A stretch of DNA of 64,000 nucleotides from Kitagawia praeruptora (Eukaryota > Streptophyta > Magnoliopsida > Apiales > Apiaceae): positions 744,001 to 808,000 of the forward strand of contig CM075348.1 in the NCBI GenBank assembly GCA_037693485.1. The letters run 5' to 3'. Within the stretch, counting starts at the first letter, position 1. The number at the start of each line of letters is the position of its first letter. This document shows positions 45,786-55,090 of this stretch, one piece after another. Made by a program: the position numbers and the translations under genes. The notes below the pieces were generated by a model. It was not told the origin of the DNA, made no database searches, and was given only the letters and a program-made list of their open reading frames with translations.

Positions 45786-45797
45786 TGGTATCAGAGC
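45786..45797 (+). other. Primer binding site of element B (tRNA-iMet)
   Basis: TGGTATCAGAGC two bases after the LTR, followed by 'cagg'; A has lost one C here. Confidence 0.9.
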
Positions 45798-45833
45798 CAG
45801 GTTGATTTCGAGTAATCATAAAGATCTGCAATC

Positions 45834-48800
45834 ATGTCTGGTTACAAGGATGGGAATACTAAGATTCCTATGCTCAAGAGAAACGAATATACTCTATGGG
45901 AAGTAAAGATGTTGCATCATCTGGAAGCAACAGATCCTGATTATCTTGACAGAATCAGAGATGGACCTTTTGTTCCAACAAAGGTCGTTGGACAAGCAAC
46001 TGTTGATGGTAAGGTTGTTCCAGAACATACAGCAGAGAAGCCAAAATCTGAATGGTCAGATAAGGACAAGGAGAGTGTTCTTAAAGATGCTAAAGTGAGA
46101 AACATATTGTTCAATAGTCTTGATTCTGTTCTCACTAATTATGTTCTCTCTTGTAAAACTGCTAAGGATATATGGGACAATCTTAAGGTTCACTGTGAAG
46201 GAACTAAGCCTGTCAGGAAGAATATGAGGACATTACTTATACAACAGTATGAGTACTTTGAATCCAAGTCTGGTGAGTCACTTACTGATACCTTTGATAG
46301 GTTTACAAAACTCATCAATGAGATGGCCATGCATGGTAAATATTATGACTTGGAGGATATGAATACAAAGTTCATGAAAGCTTTGCCTGATTTCTACAAT
46401 GAGAAGATATCTGCGATTGAGGAAGCTAATGATCTGGATGAGATTTCATTAGAGGCAGTCTATGGAAAATTGAGAGCTTATGAACTTGACAAGCAGCAGA
46501 AGAAGAGCAGGAGTGAAGGAAAGATGAAGACTATTGCACTTACTGCTCAATCTGAAGTAAAGAAGCTTCCTGAAGAACAGCATGAAGAGATTGCTGTAAA
46601 GAATTCGAGGAAGAAGAAAAGCAAAGAAAGTTCTGAGTCAGAGACTAATGATATGGTCTCTGACAACAATGATTCTGAATCTGAGATGCAAGAACTCTTT
46701 GCTATGTTTGCTAAAGCTTTCAAGAAAGGCAGATTCAACAGGAGAAGATTTAGCAAAGGACCTTTTCAAAAGAAGGAGGAGAAGAAGAGTGACAAGAGCA
46801 AAAGTACAATTGTCAAGCTTGATAAGGCCAAGATCAAGTGCTTTAACTGCAGCGAGCTTGGACACTTTGCTAGTGAGTGTAAGAAGCCTAGGAATTCAGG
46901 AAAGGGTAATGCACTTATGGTCACACAGAAGGATTGGGCTGATTCCAGTGACTCTGAAGATGAATTGGATTATGAAAACATTGCATTGATGGCCAATAGT
47001 TCAGACAAACCTGGATCTCCAAAGAAAACTTCTCCATCCTCTGATAAGGGCACAGGAAAGAAGCATTCAATTATCTTGGACAGTGGATGCTCTGGACACA
47101 TGACTGGAAAGAAGTCCCTGCTTACAAAGTTTGAGAGGAAAGCTGGCCCAGTAATATCTTTTGGAGATGGCAACAAAGGAGAAACTCTGGGATATGGCTC
47201 AATTATTTTGGGGAATGTCATCATAGAAAATGTAGCACTGGTTGAAGGCTTGAAACATACTCTTTTAAGCATAAGTCAACTGGGTGATAAAGGTTACAAA
47301 TCAATCTTTGACAGAGAAGGATGCAAAGTCTTGAATATGCAGAATGGAGACATTGTTCTAACTGGTCAAAGGCATGGTAACATATATGAAGCCAGCTTAA
47401 GTGATACATCTAAAGGAATTGTTAGATGTCTCTACAGTAAAGCAACAAGTGATGAAAGCTGGAATTGGCACAAGAAGCTCTCACATCTTAATTTCAAGAA
47501 GCTTAATCAACTTGTTAAACACAATTTGGTGAGAGGCCTACCTCAGGCGAATTTTGTGCAAGATGGACTTTGTGATGCATGTCAGTTTGGAAAGCAAAGA
47601 AGAACCACTTTCAAGAGCAAGACTGAAAATTCAATTACTGAACCATTTCACATGCTACATCTTGATCTGTTTGGTCCAGTAAACATTATGTCTATCAGCA
47701 AGAAAAGATATGCTCTAGTTATGGTGGATGATTTCACAAGGTTTACATGGGTGTTCTTTCTACACAAGAAGGATGAAGCTCCTCAGCAAATCATTGAACT
47801 CATTAAGAATATTCATAATAACTCTGAGTACAAAGTCAAAGTACTTAGGAGTGACAATGGTACAGAATTCAAGAATTCTACAATGGAGGAGTTTTGTGCA
47901 GACAATGGAATTACTCAACAGTTTTCTGCACCTGGTACACCTCAACAAAATGGTGTAGTGGAAAGAAAGAACAGGACTCTCATAGAGGCAGCAAGAACCA
48001 TGCTTGCAGATGCAAAACTTCCAACCTACTTTTGGGCAGAAGCTATTAACACTGCATGTTTCACTCAGAACTGTACCTTGGTAAATAGTCATGGAAAGAC
48101 TCCCTATGAGATGATCAAAGGAAAGAAACCAAGTGTGAAATATTTTCACATCTTTGGATGTAAATGCTATGTCCTAAAAGTTCATCCAGAACAACTTGGA
48201 AAATTTGAAGCCAAATCGGATGAAGCAATTTTTCTAGGATATTCAGCATCTAAGGCCTTCAAAGTTTATAATCTCAGAACTCACATTGTTATGGAATCAA
48301 TTCATGTTGCATTTGATGATAAGAAATTTGGAATTTTGCAAACTGATGAAAGCCATGATGAATTGGAATTTGAAAATCTGAAGATTTCTGAGATACTCTC
48401 AAGTGATGATGAAGGTTCTCCAGAAGGAATTTCTATTGCTTCTCAAAGGAATACTACTGTTGAGGGGGAGCAAATCAATCAGAGAGAACATAGTGATCAT
48501 CAGGAGCAGACTAGTCTTTCAGAGTCTATTCCATCAGGAATTGATGTTTCAGAGTCTACTCCATCAGGAACTGACCTTTCAGAGTCTACTGAGGAAAGAT
48601 CAGTAACTAGCAGCAATATGGAATCTACTGATTCTATTGATCAAAGGAGAGTTTTTGAAGGTAGAGAGAATTCTTCTACAAAAGATACCACTAACTTAGG
48701 GGGAGAGACTAGCAGAGTTAATCTACCACCTGTTAGAAAATGGACAAAGGATCATACTGAAGATTTGATAATTGGTGATCCAAATAGTGGTGTTCGAACT

Positions 48801-50375
48801 AGAAGATCAATTCAAAATGAATGCTTGTATAGTTGCTTTCTCTCAAAGAATGAACCTAAGAAGGTTGAAGAAGCCTTACAGGATCCTGATTGGGTAATTG
48901 CAATGCAGGAGGAGTTAAATGAGTTTGAGAGAAACAAAGTTTGGAAACTGGTACCAAGACCTAAAGATAGATCTATTGTTGGTGCAAGATGGGTTTTCAG
49001 AAACAAGCTAGATGAATCTGGTATGATTGTAAGAAACAAAGCAAGACTGGTGGCCAAGGGATATTCTCAGGAAGAAGGCATTAATTATGATGAGACCTTT
49101 GCACCTGTAGCAAGATTGGAAGCAATCAGAATGTTTCTTGCATTTGCAGCTCATTCAAAATTCAAGGTATACCAGATGGATGTTAAGAGTGCTTTTCTAA
49201 ATGGCAAACTTGATGAAGAAGTATATGTAGAACAGCCACCTGGATTTGTTGATCCAAAGTTTCCAAATCATGTCTACAAACTTGACAAGGCACTCTATGG
49301 ACTAAAGCAGGCACCAAGAGCATGGTATGAGACTTTGTCTAAATTTCTTCTTGAAAATGGCTTCACAAGAGGTACAATTAACAAAACTCTATTCTTTAGA
49401 AAGATAAAAGGTGAATTGCTTTTAGTTCAAGTTTATGTTGATGATATTATTTTTGGTTCTACTAATGAGAAGTTATGTGCTAAGTTTAGCAAGCTTATGC
49501 AGTCTAAGTATCAAATGAGCATGATGGGTGAACTAAATTATTTCTTAGGCTTGCAGGTCAAACAGACTGAGACTGGTATTTTCATTAATCAGTCAAAGTA
49601 TATCAAAGATCTTTTAAGAAGGTTTGACTTTCAAGACTGTGCAGTTGCAAAAACACCCATGGCAACAGCCACTAAACTAGACTCTGATCCTAAGGGGAAG
49701 AGTGTGGATAATACTAGTTATAGAGGCATGATAGGCTCTTTGTTATATCTAACTGCAAGTAGGCCAGATATAATGTTTTCTACCTGTTTATGTGCTAGAT
49801 TCCAAGGTGATCCTAAGGAATCTCATTTAATTGCTGTGAAGAGAATTTTTAGATATCTCAAAGGAACTCCAAATCTTGGTTTGTGGTATCCTAGAGAATC
49901 TGATTTCTTTCTAATTGGCTATTCAGACTCTGATTATGCAGGGTGTAAAATAGACAGGAAAAGCACTACAGGTACATGTCAATTCTTGGGAAATAGATTG
50001 ATTTCTTGGGCAAGCAAGAAGCAACAATCTGTTTCAACCTCAACTGCAGAAGCTGAGTACATAGCAGCAGGCAGTTGTTGTGCACAGCTCCTTTGGATAA
50101 GAAATCAGTTGATGGATTATGGTATGACACTTAGTAATATTCCTATGTTTTGTGATAATACTAGTGCTATTAAAATTGCAGAAAATCCAGTTCAACATTC
50201 AAGGACTAAGCACATTGATGTCAGGTATCATTTTATTAGAGAACATATTGAGAATGGTACTGTGGAACTTCATTTTGTTCCTACTGACAAACAGCTTGCA
50301 GATATTCTAACTAAACCACTTGATGAGACTACATTCAGTAGACTAGTAAGTGAGTTAGGAATGTTAAATTTTTAG
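45834..50375 (+). CDS. gag-pol: B Gag-Pol fusion polyprotein, 1513 aa, intact
   Basis: One uninterrupted frame. Gag (UBN2 type) covers residues 1-405, with knuckle CFNCSELGHFASEC at ~336-349. The splice-like junction is at residue 405/406 (SSDK|GTGK). Protease DSG is at ~416, HHCC at ~544-582, and integrase core D-D-E at ~611, ~674 and ~708 ('VVERKNR'). A Ser/Glu linker with a tandem 10-aa repeat follows. RT is at ~1045-1290, with 'YQMDVKSAFLNG' and YVDD at ~1200, and RNase H at ~1360-1490 ('SDSDYAGCK', 'AEAEYIAAG', 'SRTKHIDVRYHF'). Catalytic residues look intact. It has lost the Gag coiled coil and knuckles 2 and 3, which are encoded by intron 1 in relatives. Two Asp-to-Asn differences from A in RT ('EGINYDE', 'GTINKTL') are not catalytic positions. 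Confidence 0.95.
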   Translation: MSGYKDGNTKIPMLKRNEYTLWEVKMLHHLEATDPDYLDRIRDGPFVPTKVVGQATVDGKVVPEHTAEKPKSEWSDKDKESVLKDAKVRNILFNSLDSVLTNYVLSCKTAKDIWDNLKVHCEGTKPVRKNMRTLLIQQYEYFESKSGESLTDTFDRFTKLINEMAMHGKYYDLEDMNTKFMKALPDFYNEKISAIEEANDLDEISLEAVYGKLRAYELDKQQKKSRSEGKMKTIALTAQSEVKKLPEEQHEEIAVKNSRKKKSKESSESETNDMVSDNNDSESEMQELFAMFAKAFKKGRFNRRRFSKGPFQKKEEKKSDKSKSTIVKLDKAKIKCFNCSELGHFASECKKPRNSGKGNALMVTQKDWADSSDSEDELDYENIALMANSSDKPGSPKKTSPSSDKGTGKKHSIILDSGCSGHMTGKKSLLTKFERKAGPVISFGDGNKGETLGYGSIILGNVIIENVALVEGLKHTLLSISQLGDKGYKSIFDREGCKVLNMQNGDIVLTGQRHGNIYEASLSDTSKGIVRCLYSKATSDESWNWHKKLSHLNFKKLNQLVKHNLVRGLPQANFVQDGLCDACQFGKQRRTTFKSKTENSITEPFHMLHLDLFGPVNIMSISKKRYALVMVDDFTRFTWVFFLHKKDEAPQQIIELIKNIHNNSEYKVKVLRSDNGTEFKNSTMEEFCADNGITQQFSAPGTPQQNGVVERKNRTLIEAARTMLADAKLPTYFWAEAINTACFTQNCTLVNSHGKTPYEMIKGKKPSVKYFHIFGCKCYVLKVHPEQLGKFEAKSDEAIFLGYSASKAFKVYNLRTHIVMESIHVAFDDKKFGILQTDESHDELEFENLKISEILSSDDEGSPEGISIASQRNTTVEGEQINQREHSDHQEQTSLSESIPSGIDVSESTPSGTDLSESTEERSVTSSNMESTDSIDQRRVFEGRENSSTKDTTNLGGETSRVNLPPVRKWTKDHTEDLIIGDPNSGVRTRRSIQNECLYSCFLSKNEPKKVEEALQDPDWVIAMQEELNEFERNKVWKLVPRPKDRSIVGARWVFRNKLDESGMIVRNKARLVAKGYSQEEGINYDETFAPVARLEAIRMFLAFAAHSKFKVYQMDVKSAFLNGKLDEEVYVEQPPGFVDPKFPNHVYKLDKALYGLKQAPRAWYETLSKFLLENGFTRGTINKTLFFRKIKGELLLVQVYVDDIIFGSTNEKLCAKFSKLMQSKYQMSMMGELNYFLGLQVKQTETGIFINQSKYIKDLLRRFDFQDCAVAKTPMATATKLDSDPKGKSVDNTSYRGMIGSLLYLTASRPDIMFSTCLCARFQGDPKESHLIAVKRIFRYLKGTPNLGLWYPRESDFFLIGYSDSDYAGCKIDRKSTTGTCQFLGNRLISWASKKQQSVSTSTAEAEYIAAGSCCAQLLWIRNQLMDYGMTLSNIPMFCDNTSAIKIAENPVQHSRTKHIDVRYHFIREHIENGTVELHFVPTDKQLADILTKPLDETTFSRLVSELGMLNF

Positions 50376-50868
50376 ATCTTTAACATCTGCAAAAGTAGCA
50401 AGGTATGTTGTTCTTAGCTTATAGACTTGATATTCTTGTCAGGATCTATATTTGATTGTTAAATGTTTTAGCTATAACACATTGCCTTGATAAATTTCAG
50501 TATGATAGACTTGTTAATAATCATCAGGATTATGAAAATTGTTTCAGATCCTGACGTTTACTTTGTGTATTAATCTGATTCTGTGATGTGTTAAGTCTAT
50601 GCTAGCAAGTTTTGATATTTGCATACTGATAATTTATACATCATTCAGAAATCAAAAGACAAGCAGATAACAAGAAATTGTATTTTCATTAATAGAAATC
50701 ATTACATGGAAATGAAATACAACATCTTTTTGTCTAAATCTCTATTCTATACTTGTCTTTGATATGAACTCTGAGGAACAGGACAAGGAGCATCTCAAGA
50801 AATCCATTAGGGGATGAAAGTCTTGTTTGCTCTTGGATTCCTTGTCTGGGCGACTTGAATGAGAGCAG

Positions 50869-51228
50869 CTAACTTAAATGAATAGCATCTCCATCAAGAT
50901 CAACCTCAGACTCTCGGCCAAATTCTTCATCCTCAAGTTTTGAGGAGGTTAGGGGAAGATTGTATCCAACAGATGGATGTTCTAGAAGAAACCTCTGGAT
51001 ATTATCGAAAACCAATCCATTCATGATTAGTTCGATGAGAAGAGTCGTTTGTTCAAAGAGATGATCAAGAACAGGATGTTCATCGACCAAGAAAAATCTG
51101 AAAAATGGGTTTGAAGGGATTTTTGGTTTGAGAAGCATTGTTGAGAAGAAAAGAAATTGAAAGGTTATGGAGAATGGCATAAGGCGTTTGGTTCTTTTAA
51201 AGAAAGACGTGAGAAGCTGAGCAGTCAC
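50869..51228 (-). CDS. Antisense 119-aa reading frame in pol-ORF3 spacer (B copy)
   Basis: Open frame antisense to the element, same length as the A copy, with five amino-acid differences (S9F, V17M, L18P, K79R, H110L when reading A to B). Hydrophobic residues ~19-34 are followed by a mixed region and an acidic C-terminus. No family is recognised. Its ATG is 44 nt from the plus-strand intron 2 donor, so transcripts from the two strands would overlap only partly. Conservation of openness over a recent split is weak evidence for coding. Confidence 0.3.
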   Translation of the reverse strand: MTAQLLTSFFKRTKRLMPFSITFQFLFFSTMLLKPKIPSNPFFRFFLVDEHPVLDHLFEQTTLLIELIMNGLVFDNIQRFLLEHPSVGYNLPLTSSKLEDEEFGRESEVDLDGDAIHLS

Positions 51229-51272
51229 TTGGAAGTCTTAATGAAGTCAAATGCTAATTATTGCATGAGACT

Positions 51273-51354
51273 GTATTTCTTGTTTCAAGAAATATTGAAA
51301 ATATCTAACCAATTGATTTTCTGTTCAGATTAATTGTTTATTTTCTTTTTTCAG
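51273..51354 (+). other. Intron 2 (82 nt, GT-AG) in B spacer, precisely absent in A
   Basis: The donor is GAGACT|GTATTTCTTG, with a 'tctaacc' branch-point-like motif inside. The acceptor is TTTTCTTTTTTCAG|ATAAAAG. A reads TAGACT|ATAAAAG at 17968/17969. The breakpoints are unambiguous (no flanking identity to slide), the insert is AT-rich, and 82 nt is a normal plant intron length. Confidence 0.75.
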
Positions 51355-51666
51355 ATAAAAGAAAAATGCCACGTGGAAACTCCATATTAAGTCTCTGATT
51401 ATATTGGTCAGGATTTCATGTGTGACCATCAGGATGTGAAAATCATTGCTTGTGATTATTTTGATGAGAGGTCATCAGGAAAAGGAAGCTGATCAGTATT
51501 GCTTATTTATACCCTGATTTATTTCATGAAAATCAATTTTGGATTTTATTTTCCAAAAATCGTGGGTAACCGCATTTTTCAGGGACTGACACCTGTCAAT
51601 CTACGTGTCAACGTGGGATAGTGGTCTGAAGGATTTGTGAAATATATTTGTTTTGAAACTCTAATC

Positions 51667-51757
51667 GTGCAATTGCTTTCTCTAATCTTACATTCTCTAA
51701 AGCAAAAATCACTCTTGAGTTTTCAAAATCACTAATTCATTTCAAGAATTTTTCAAG
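51667..51757 (+). other. Intron 3 candidate (91 nt, GT-AG) in B spacer, precisely absent in A
   Basis: The donor is CTCTAATC|GTGCAATTG and the acceptor TTTTTCAAG|TTTCTTTTCAG. A reads CTCTAATC|TTTCTTTTCAG at 18279/18280. Breakpoints are unambiguous. The acceptor is weaker than that of intron 2, and a stronger one lies 17 nt downstream (51774), so ordinary deletion cannot be excluded. Confidence 0.5.
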
Positions 51758-51775
51758 TTTCTTTTCAGATCAAAA

Positions 51776-54700
51776 ATGGCAGCTCAGAGAAGATTACCTA
51801 AATCAGTAGCCTTCAAGTTTGGTGACTTTGATTTTATGACAAACAATCATGTTGCAGCCATTACCAACAAGGAAGGAGTGTCATCTGATTTTCATCCAAT
51901 CATGGACTTTCTGGTGTATGGACCATTAAGTTATGCATTGACAGCATCTCCACAGATTAATCAAGTAGCTGTTTCACAAGCTTGGGAGAATGCTGAGGTA
52001 ATTGATTCTACTCAGAGTCAATCAGGTAAGATTGTTCTACATTTAGGACAAGATTTATTTGACATTACTGAATCTGTTGTTAGTTCAGTACTCTGCTTAC
52101 CTGTTACTGATAGTTATGAGAATGTACCATCTGATGATAATATAAGAACTATGTTGTCTGAATTAGGTTATAGTGGACCTCTAGATAACATGAGCCAGTT
52201 GAATAGAACTTTTCTTAGAAAGGAATGGTCTTTTTATTTTGATCAAATTGCTAAATGTTTTACTGGCAAATGTAGTTCTTTTCAACAAATTACTTCTGTT
52301 ACATCACATATTGCTTATAGTTTGCTTTATGACAGAGTAATTAACATTGGTCATATTATCTTAAGTCAGATGAGTATTAAACTTGGGTCAAGAGATCAAA
52401 ACAGGAAAATGGTTTATTATCATAGATTTATGCAATTGTTTATTAACCATTTTATTCCTGATGTTGAAGCTAGATTTGGTAGGGAACATTGTGTTTCTTC
52501 TTATGAACAGCAAAAGAGAATTTTCTCTGATATTTCAAAGAAGGACAATGCAAAGAATCTAGATGAAATACCTGCAATTCATTATCCACATCATTTTCAG
52601 GTAATTCTTAACACTCATCTTCCTACTATCTACAATTCTTCTTTCTTTTGTGGTGAAATGGCTCAGGAATCTCAATTGGAGGAGAACCCACCTGTGTCTA
52701 CCCAAGTAGCCCAAAACATCATAGTCTCTGAAACAATTCAAGAACCAAATTTTGATCCACAGCCTATTGTTTCAAAGAAACCAACCTCTGGTGTTTCTCA
52801 AAAGACATCAGTTGTAAGGAAGAGAAGATTTGTTGTGTCAAGTAGTAGTAGTAATTCTAGTGAAGATGATGATGATTTAACTCTTGCAGAGAGAGCAGAA
52901 TTGAAGGCTGCAATTCAACTTTCTTTGTTAGCACAAAGAGATGAAAAACCTAGTCACAGCCAGGCTGCAGTCTCACAAAAGGCTGTAGTTCTTAAAAAGG
53001 GAAAACAGTTACTGGATACTGTCTCTCAAAAGACTGTGTCTATTGAACAAAGATCTCATCCCAAGATCACTTCTGTGTCTACACCTCTTGAGTCTTCTCA
53101 GGATAAATCTTTTGCTCACTATATCAGGAGAACAAGGAGAAAGATTCAATTGTCACCTACACACACAGAGTCTAGTCCAACTAATATCATGCAGGTTTCT
53201 ACAAATCAAGCTACATCTATGTCAGTATTTGACAAGAGAGATCTGGATATTGATTCTTCATGGGAAACTACATTATCATACAGACTGGCTATGGGACTAA
53301 TTTCTCTCAAAGTGAAGTTGTCAAGGCCTGTTCTAGACTTTTTGGTTGAAAAAGTACCAAAACTTTTATTTCCAGATGAATATGGACTTCTACATCAAAG
53401 ACTTGACTTAATGAAGATGTATTTCTATGTATCTGTCAGAAGACAATTAGTCAAGAAATTTGGACTCTCGAAGCATGTTGCACTTCAATCACTTCATGCA
53501 TATTTATTTGACAAGGATGTAATTATTGAAGATGCTTCAGCTCAAGGTGAACAACTGGAGGAAGTAGATAGAGGAAAGCAGTCAACAAAAGATACTATTG
53601 CACCAGTGGTGAATAGTAGGAAAGATCAGATCACAGTCACTGTAACACAAGAACCATCTAGTCAGAGGAAGGATGACTCAGGAGCTGTGATAGCTGATGT
53701 TGAAAGGTCTTCTGTGATGACTGAGAATGCAAGTGAGATACCCTATGATATGGGAGGAATGACTTTGGTTGATTTTTCTGAAGATCAAACAAATTTTGTT
53801 CAGTCAGAGTCTATCCATCTTGAGGGTGTGTCTCAGCAAACAACACTTAAAGACGGTGATATACTAACTATGGTGTCTAATGAAGTATTACTGAAGACAT
53901 CAGAGTCTAGTAAACAACCTGAAAGTGGTATACTGGAGCCTGTAGTTTCTGAAAGGAAAGAAGATGATTGTATGGGTTCAGAGACTATAGCAGCTCACTC
54001 CTTGGAGAAAACCTCAAGCCACATGCCATATGAGGAACCCTCTCTCCATGTGAGTTCAGGTATAAAAACTCCTTCTAAACTCTATTTTTCTGTAGGTCAT
54101 GAGAGCACTTATCTAAATTTGAGTGATACAGTTGAAAAGATGGACTTAGATCCACAATTTGAGCGGCTGGCTCCTGACCAGGCAAAAGGTGAGGTAGAAA
54201 GAGTGTTGACTTTAGAAAGTCAAAGTGAGAATGAGGGTATGGATGATCAACTCCATAGTGAGGGAGAGAAAATTAGGAAACCATCATTTGATTTCTGGGA
54301 TCAGGTTTTTCCTGAATCTTGGTCTGAAAATTTGGGTATGGATGCTGGTACTTATTCATTCATCAAAATGTATCAGAAGAATGACCTAGCACATCACAAT
54401 GCAAAGCCAGAAGTTAAAGCTCAGAAGCAAAAGGAGAGGTTTGCAGAAATCATTAACAGAAGAGGTGCCAGGATAAAGCAATCTCTTGATACATATGTAC
54501 CAGATGAAGATCCTAGTGTTCCTTTGTATGTACTTCCAATATCAGCTAGAATTGAGACATCAACAGTCTCTGATCACTCTAAGGAGGAGTCAGGATTTGA
54601 AGATGTTAGTACACAGAATACTGGTGAAGGAGATGATGATCATGTTTCAGTTCCAGAACAGAAAGATGAAGACGTTGATACTTCTAATCAGGTTTTATTA

Positions 54701-55090
54701 CTTGAATATCATACAACTCAAGCAACTTCTTCTACAAGACTTGAAGATAAAGTTCTTTCTGATTCTGATACTGAAGATACTAGAAGCACTTCCAAAATTG
54801 AAGTTAATTCTAATGATTTGAAAGATATTCAGAATTCTCAAATTGCTATTCAAACAAGACTTCAATCACTTGAAGATAACCAAGTCACAATTATGGAAAA
54901 TCAAGTAGTTCTTATGAATCTTATTTGTTCTGTTTCTGAATCTCTTGGAATTAATGTTGCTGATGTCAAAAAGGGGGAGATAAAGACAATTCAAAGACAA
55001 CAACAACACTACCAGACTGAAGGAGATAAAGATAAATCTAAAGCTGGGGGAGATAAAGATCAGACAAAGGGTAGTAAAAAGAAGAACTAG
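51776..55090 (+). CDS. B ORF3, 1104 aa, intact Sirevirus third ORF
   Basis: The ATG follows 'tttcttttcag|atcaaaa', placing a splice acceptor 7 nt upstream. Residues ~1-250 form the conserved N-terminal domain shared with C ('LRKEWSFYFDQIAKCF', 'HIAYSLLYDRVINIGHIIL', 'YYHRFMQLFINHF'). Residues ~300-420 are Ser/Lys-rich with 'SSSSSNSSEDDDD'. A second globular stretch (~495-590) is followed by an acidic low-complexity region (~600-960), a coiled coil (~1010-1065, 'LEDNQVTIMENQVVLMN') and a Lys/Asp-rich tail. No signal peptide, transmembrane helix or fusion-peptide-like segment is visible. Function is unknown. The 9-nt shorter 'DEDPSVP' region versus A is a small repeat contraction. Confidence 0.85.
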   Translation: MAAQRRLPKSVAFKFGDFDFMTNNHVAAITNKEGVSSDFHPIMDFLVYGPLSYALTASPQINQVAVSQAWENAEVIDSTQSQSGKIVLHLGQDLFDITESVVSSVLCLPVTDSYENVPSDDNIRTMLSELGYSGPLDNMSQLNRTFLRKEWSFYFDQIAKCFTGKCSSFQQITSVTSHIAYSLLYDRVINIGHIILSQMSIKLGSRDQNRKMVYYHRFMQLFINHFIPDVEARFGREHCVSSYEQQKRIFSDISKKDNAKNLDEIPAIHYPHHFQVILNTHLPTIYNSSFFCGEMAQESQLEENPPVSTQVAQNIIVSETIQEPNFDPQPIVSKKPTSGVSQKTSVVRKRRFVVSSSSSNSSEDDDDLTLAERAELKAAIQLSLLAQRDEKPSHSQAAVSQKAVVLKKGKQLLDTVSQKTVSIEQRSHPKITSVSTPLESSQDKSFAHYIRRTRRKIQLSPTHTESSPTNIMQVSTNQATSMSVFDKRDLDIDSSWETTLSYRLAMGLISLKVKLSRPVLDFLVEKVPKLLFPDEYGLLHQRLDLMKMYFYVSVRRQLVKKFGLSKHVALQSLHAYLFDKDVIIEDASAQGEQLEEVDRGKQSTKDTIAPVVNSRKDQITVTVTQEPSSQRKDDSGAVIADVERSSVMTENASEIPYDMGGMTLVDFSEDQTNFVQSESIHLEGVSQQTTLKDGDILTMVSNEVLLKTSESSKQPESGILEPVVSERKEDDCMGSETIAAHSLEKTSSHMPYEEPSLHVSSGIKTPSKLYFSVGHESTYLNLSDTVEKMDLDPQFERLAPDQAKGEVERVLTLESQSENEGMDDQLHSEGEKIRKPSFDFWDQVFPESWSENLGMDAGTYSFIKMYQKNDLAHHNAKPEVKAQKQKERFAEIINRRGARIKQSLDTYVPDEDPSVPLYVLPISARIETSTVSDHSKEESGFEDVSTQNTGEGDDDHVSVPEQKDEDVDTSNQVLLLEYHTTQATSSTRLEDKVLSDSDTEDTRSTSKIEVNSNDLKDIQNSQIAIQTRLQSLEDNQVTIMENQVVLMNLICSVSESLGINVADVKKGEIKTIQRQQQHYQTEGDKDKSKAGGDKDQTKGSKKKN

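Larger units (their letters stand above)
50376..51775 (+). other. pol-ORF3 spacer of element B
   Basis: Holds the antisense frame (50869-51228), 'tcaggat'/'tcagtat' motifs, and two GT...AG segments absent from A (51273-51354, 51667-51757). It ends 'tttcttttcag|atcaaaa' before the ORF3 ATG. Relative to A it also lacks ~52 bp between direct repeats of 'atcaggatta' near 50520, which looks like repeat-mediated deletion rather than splicing. Confidence 0.7.
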
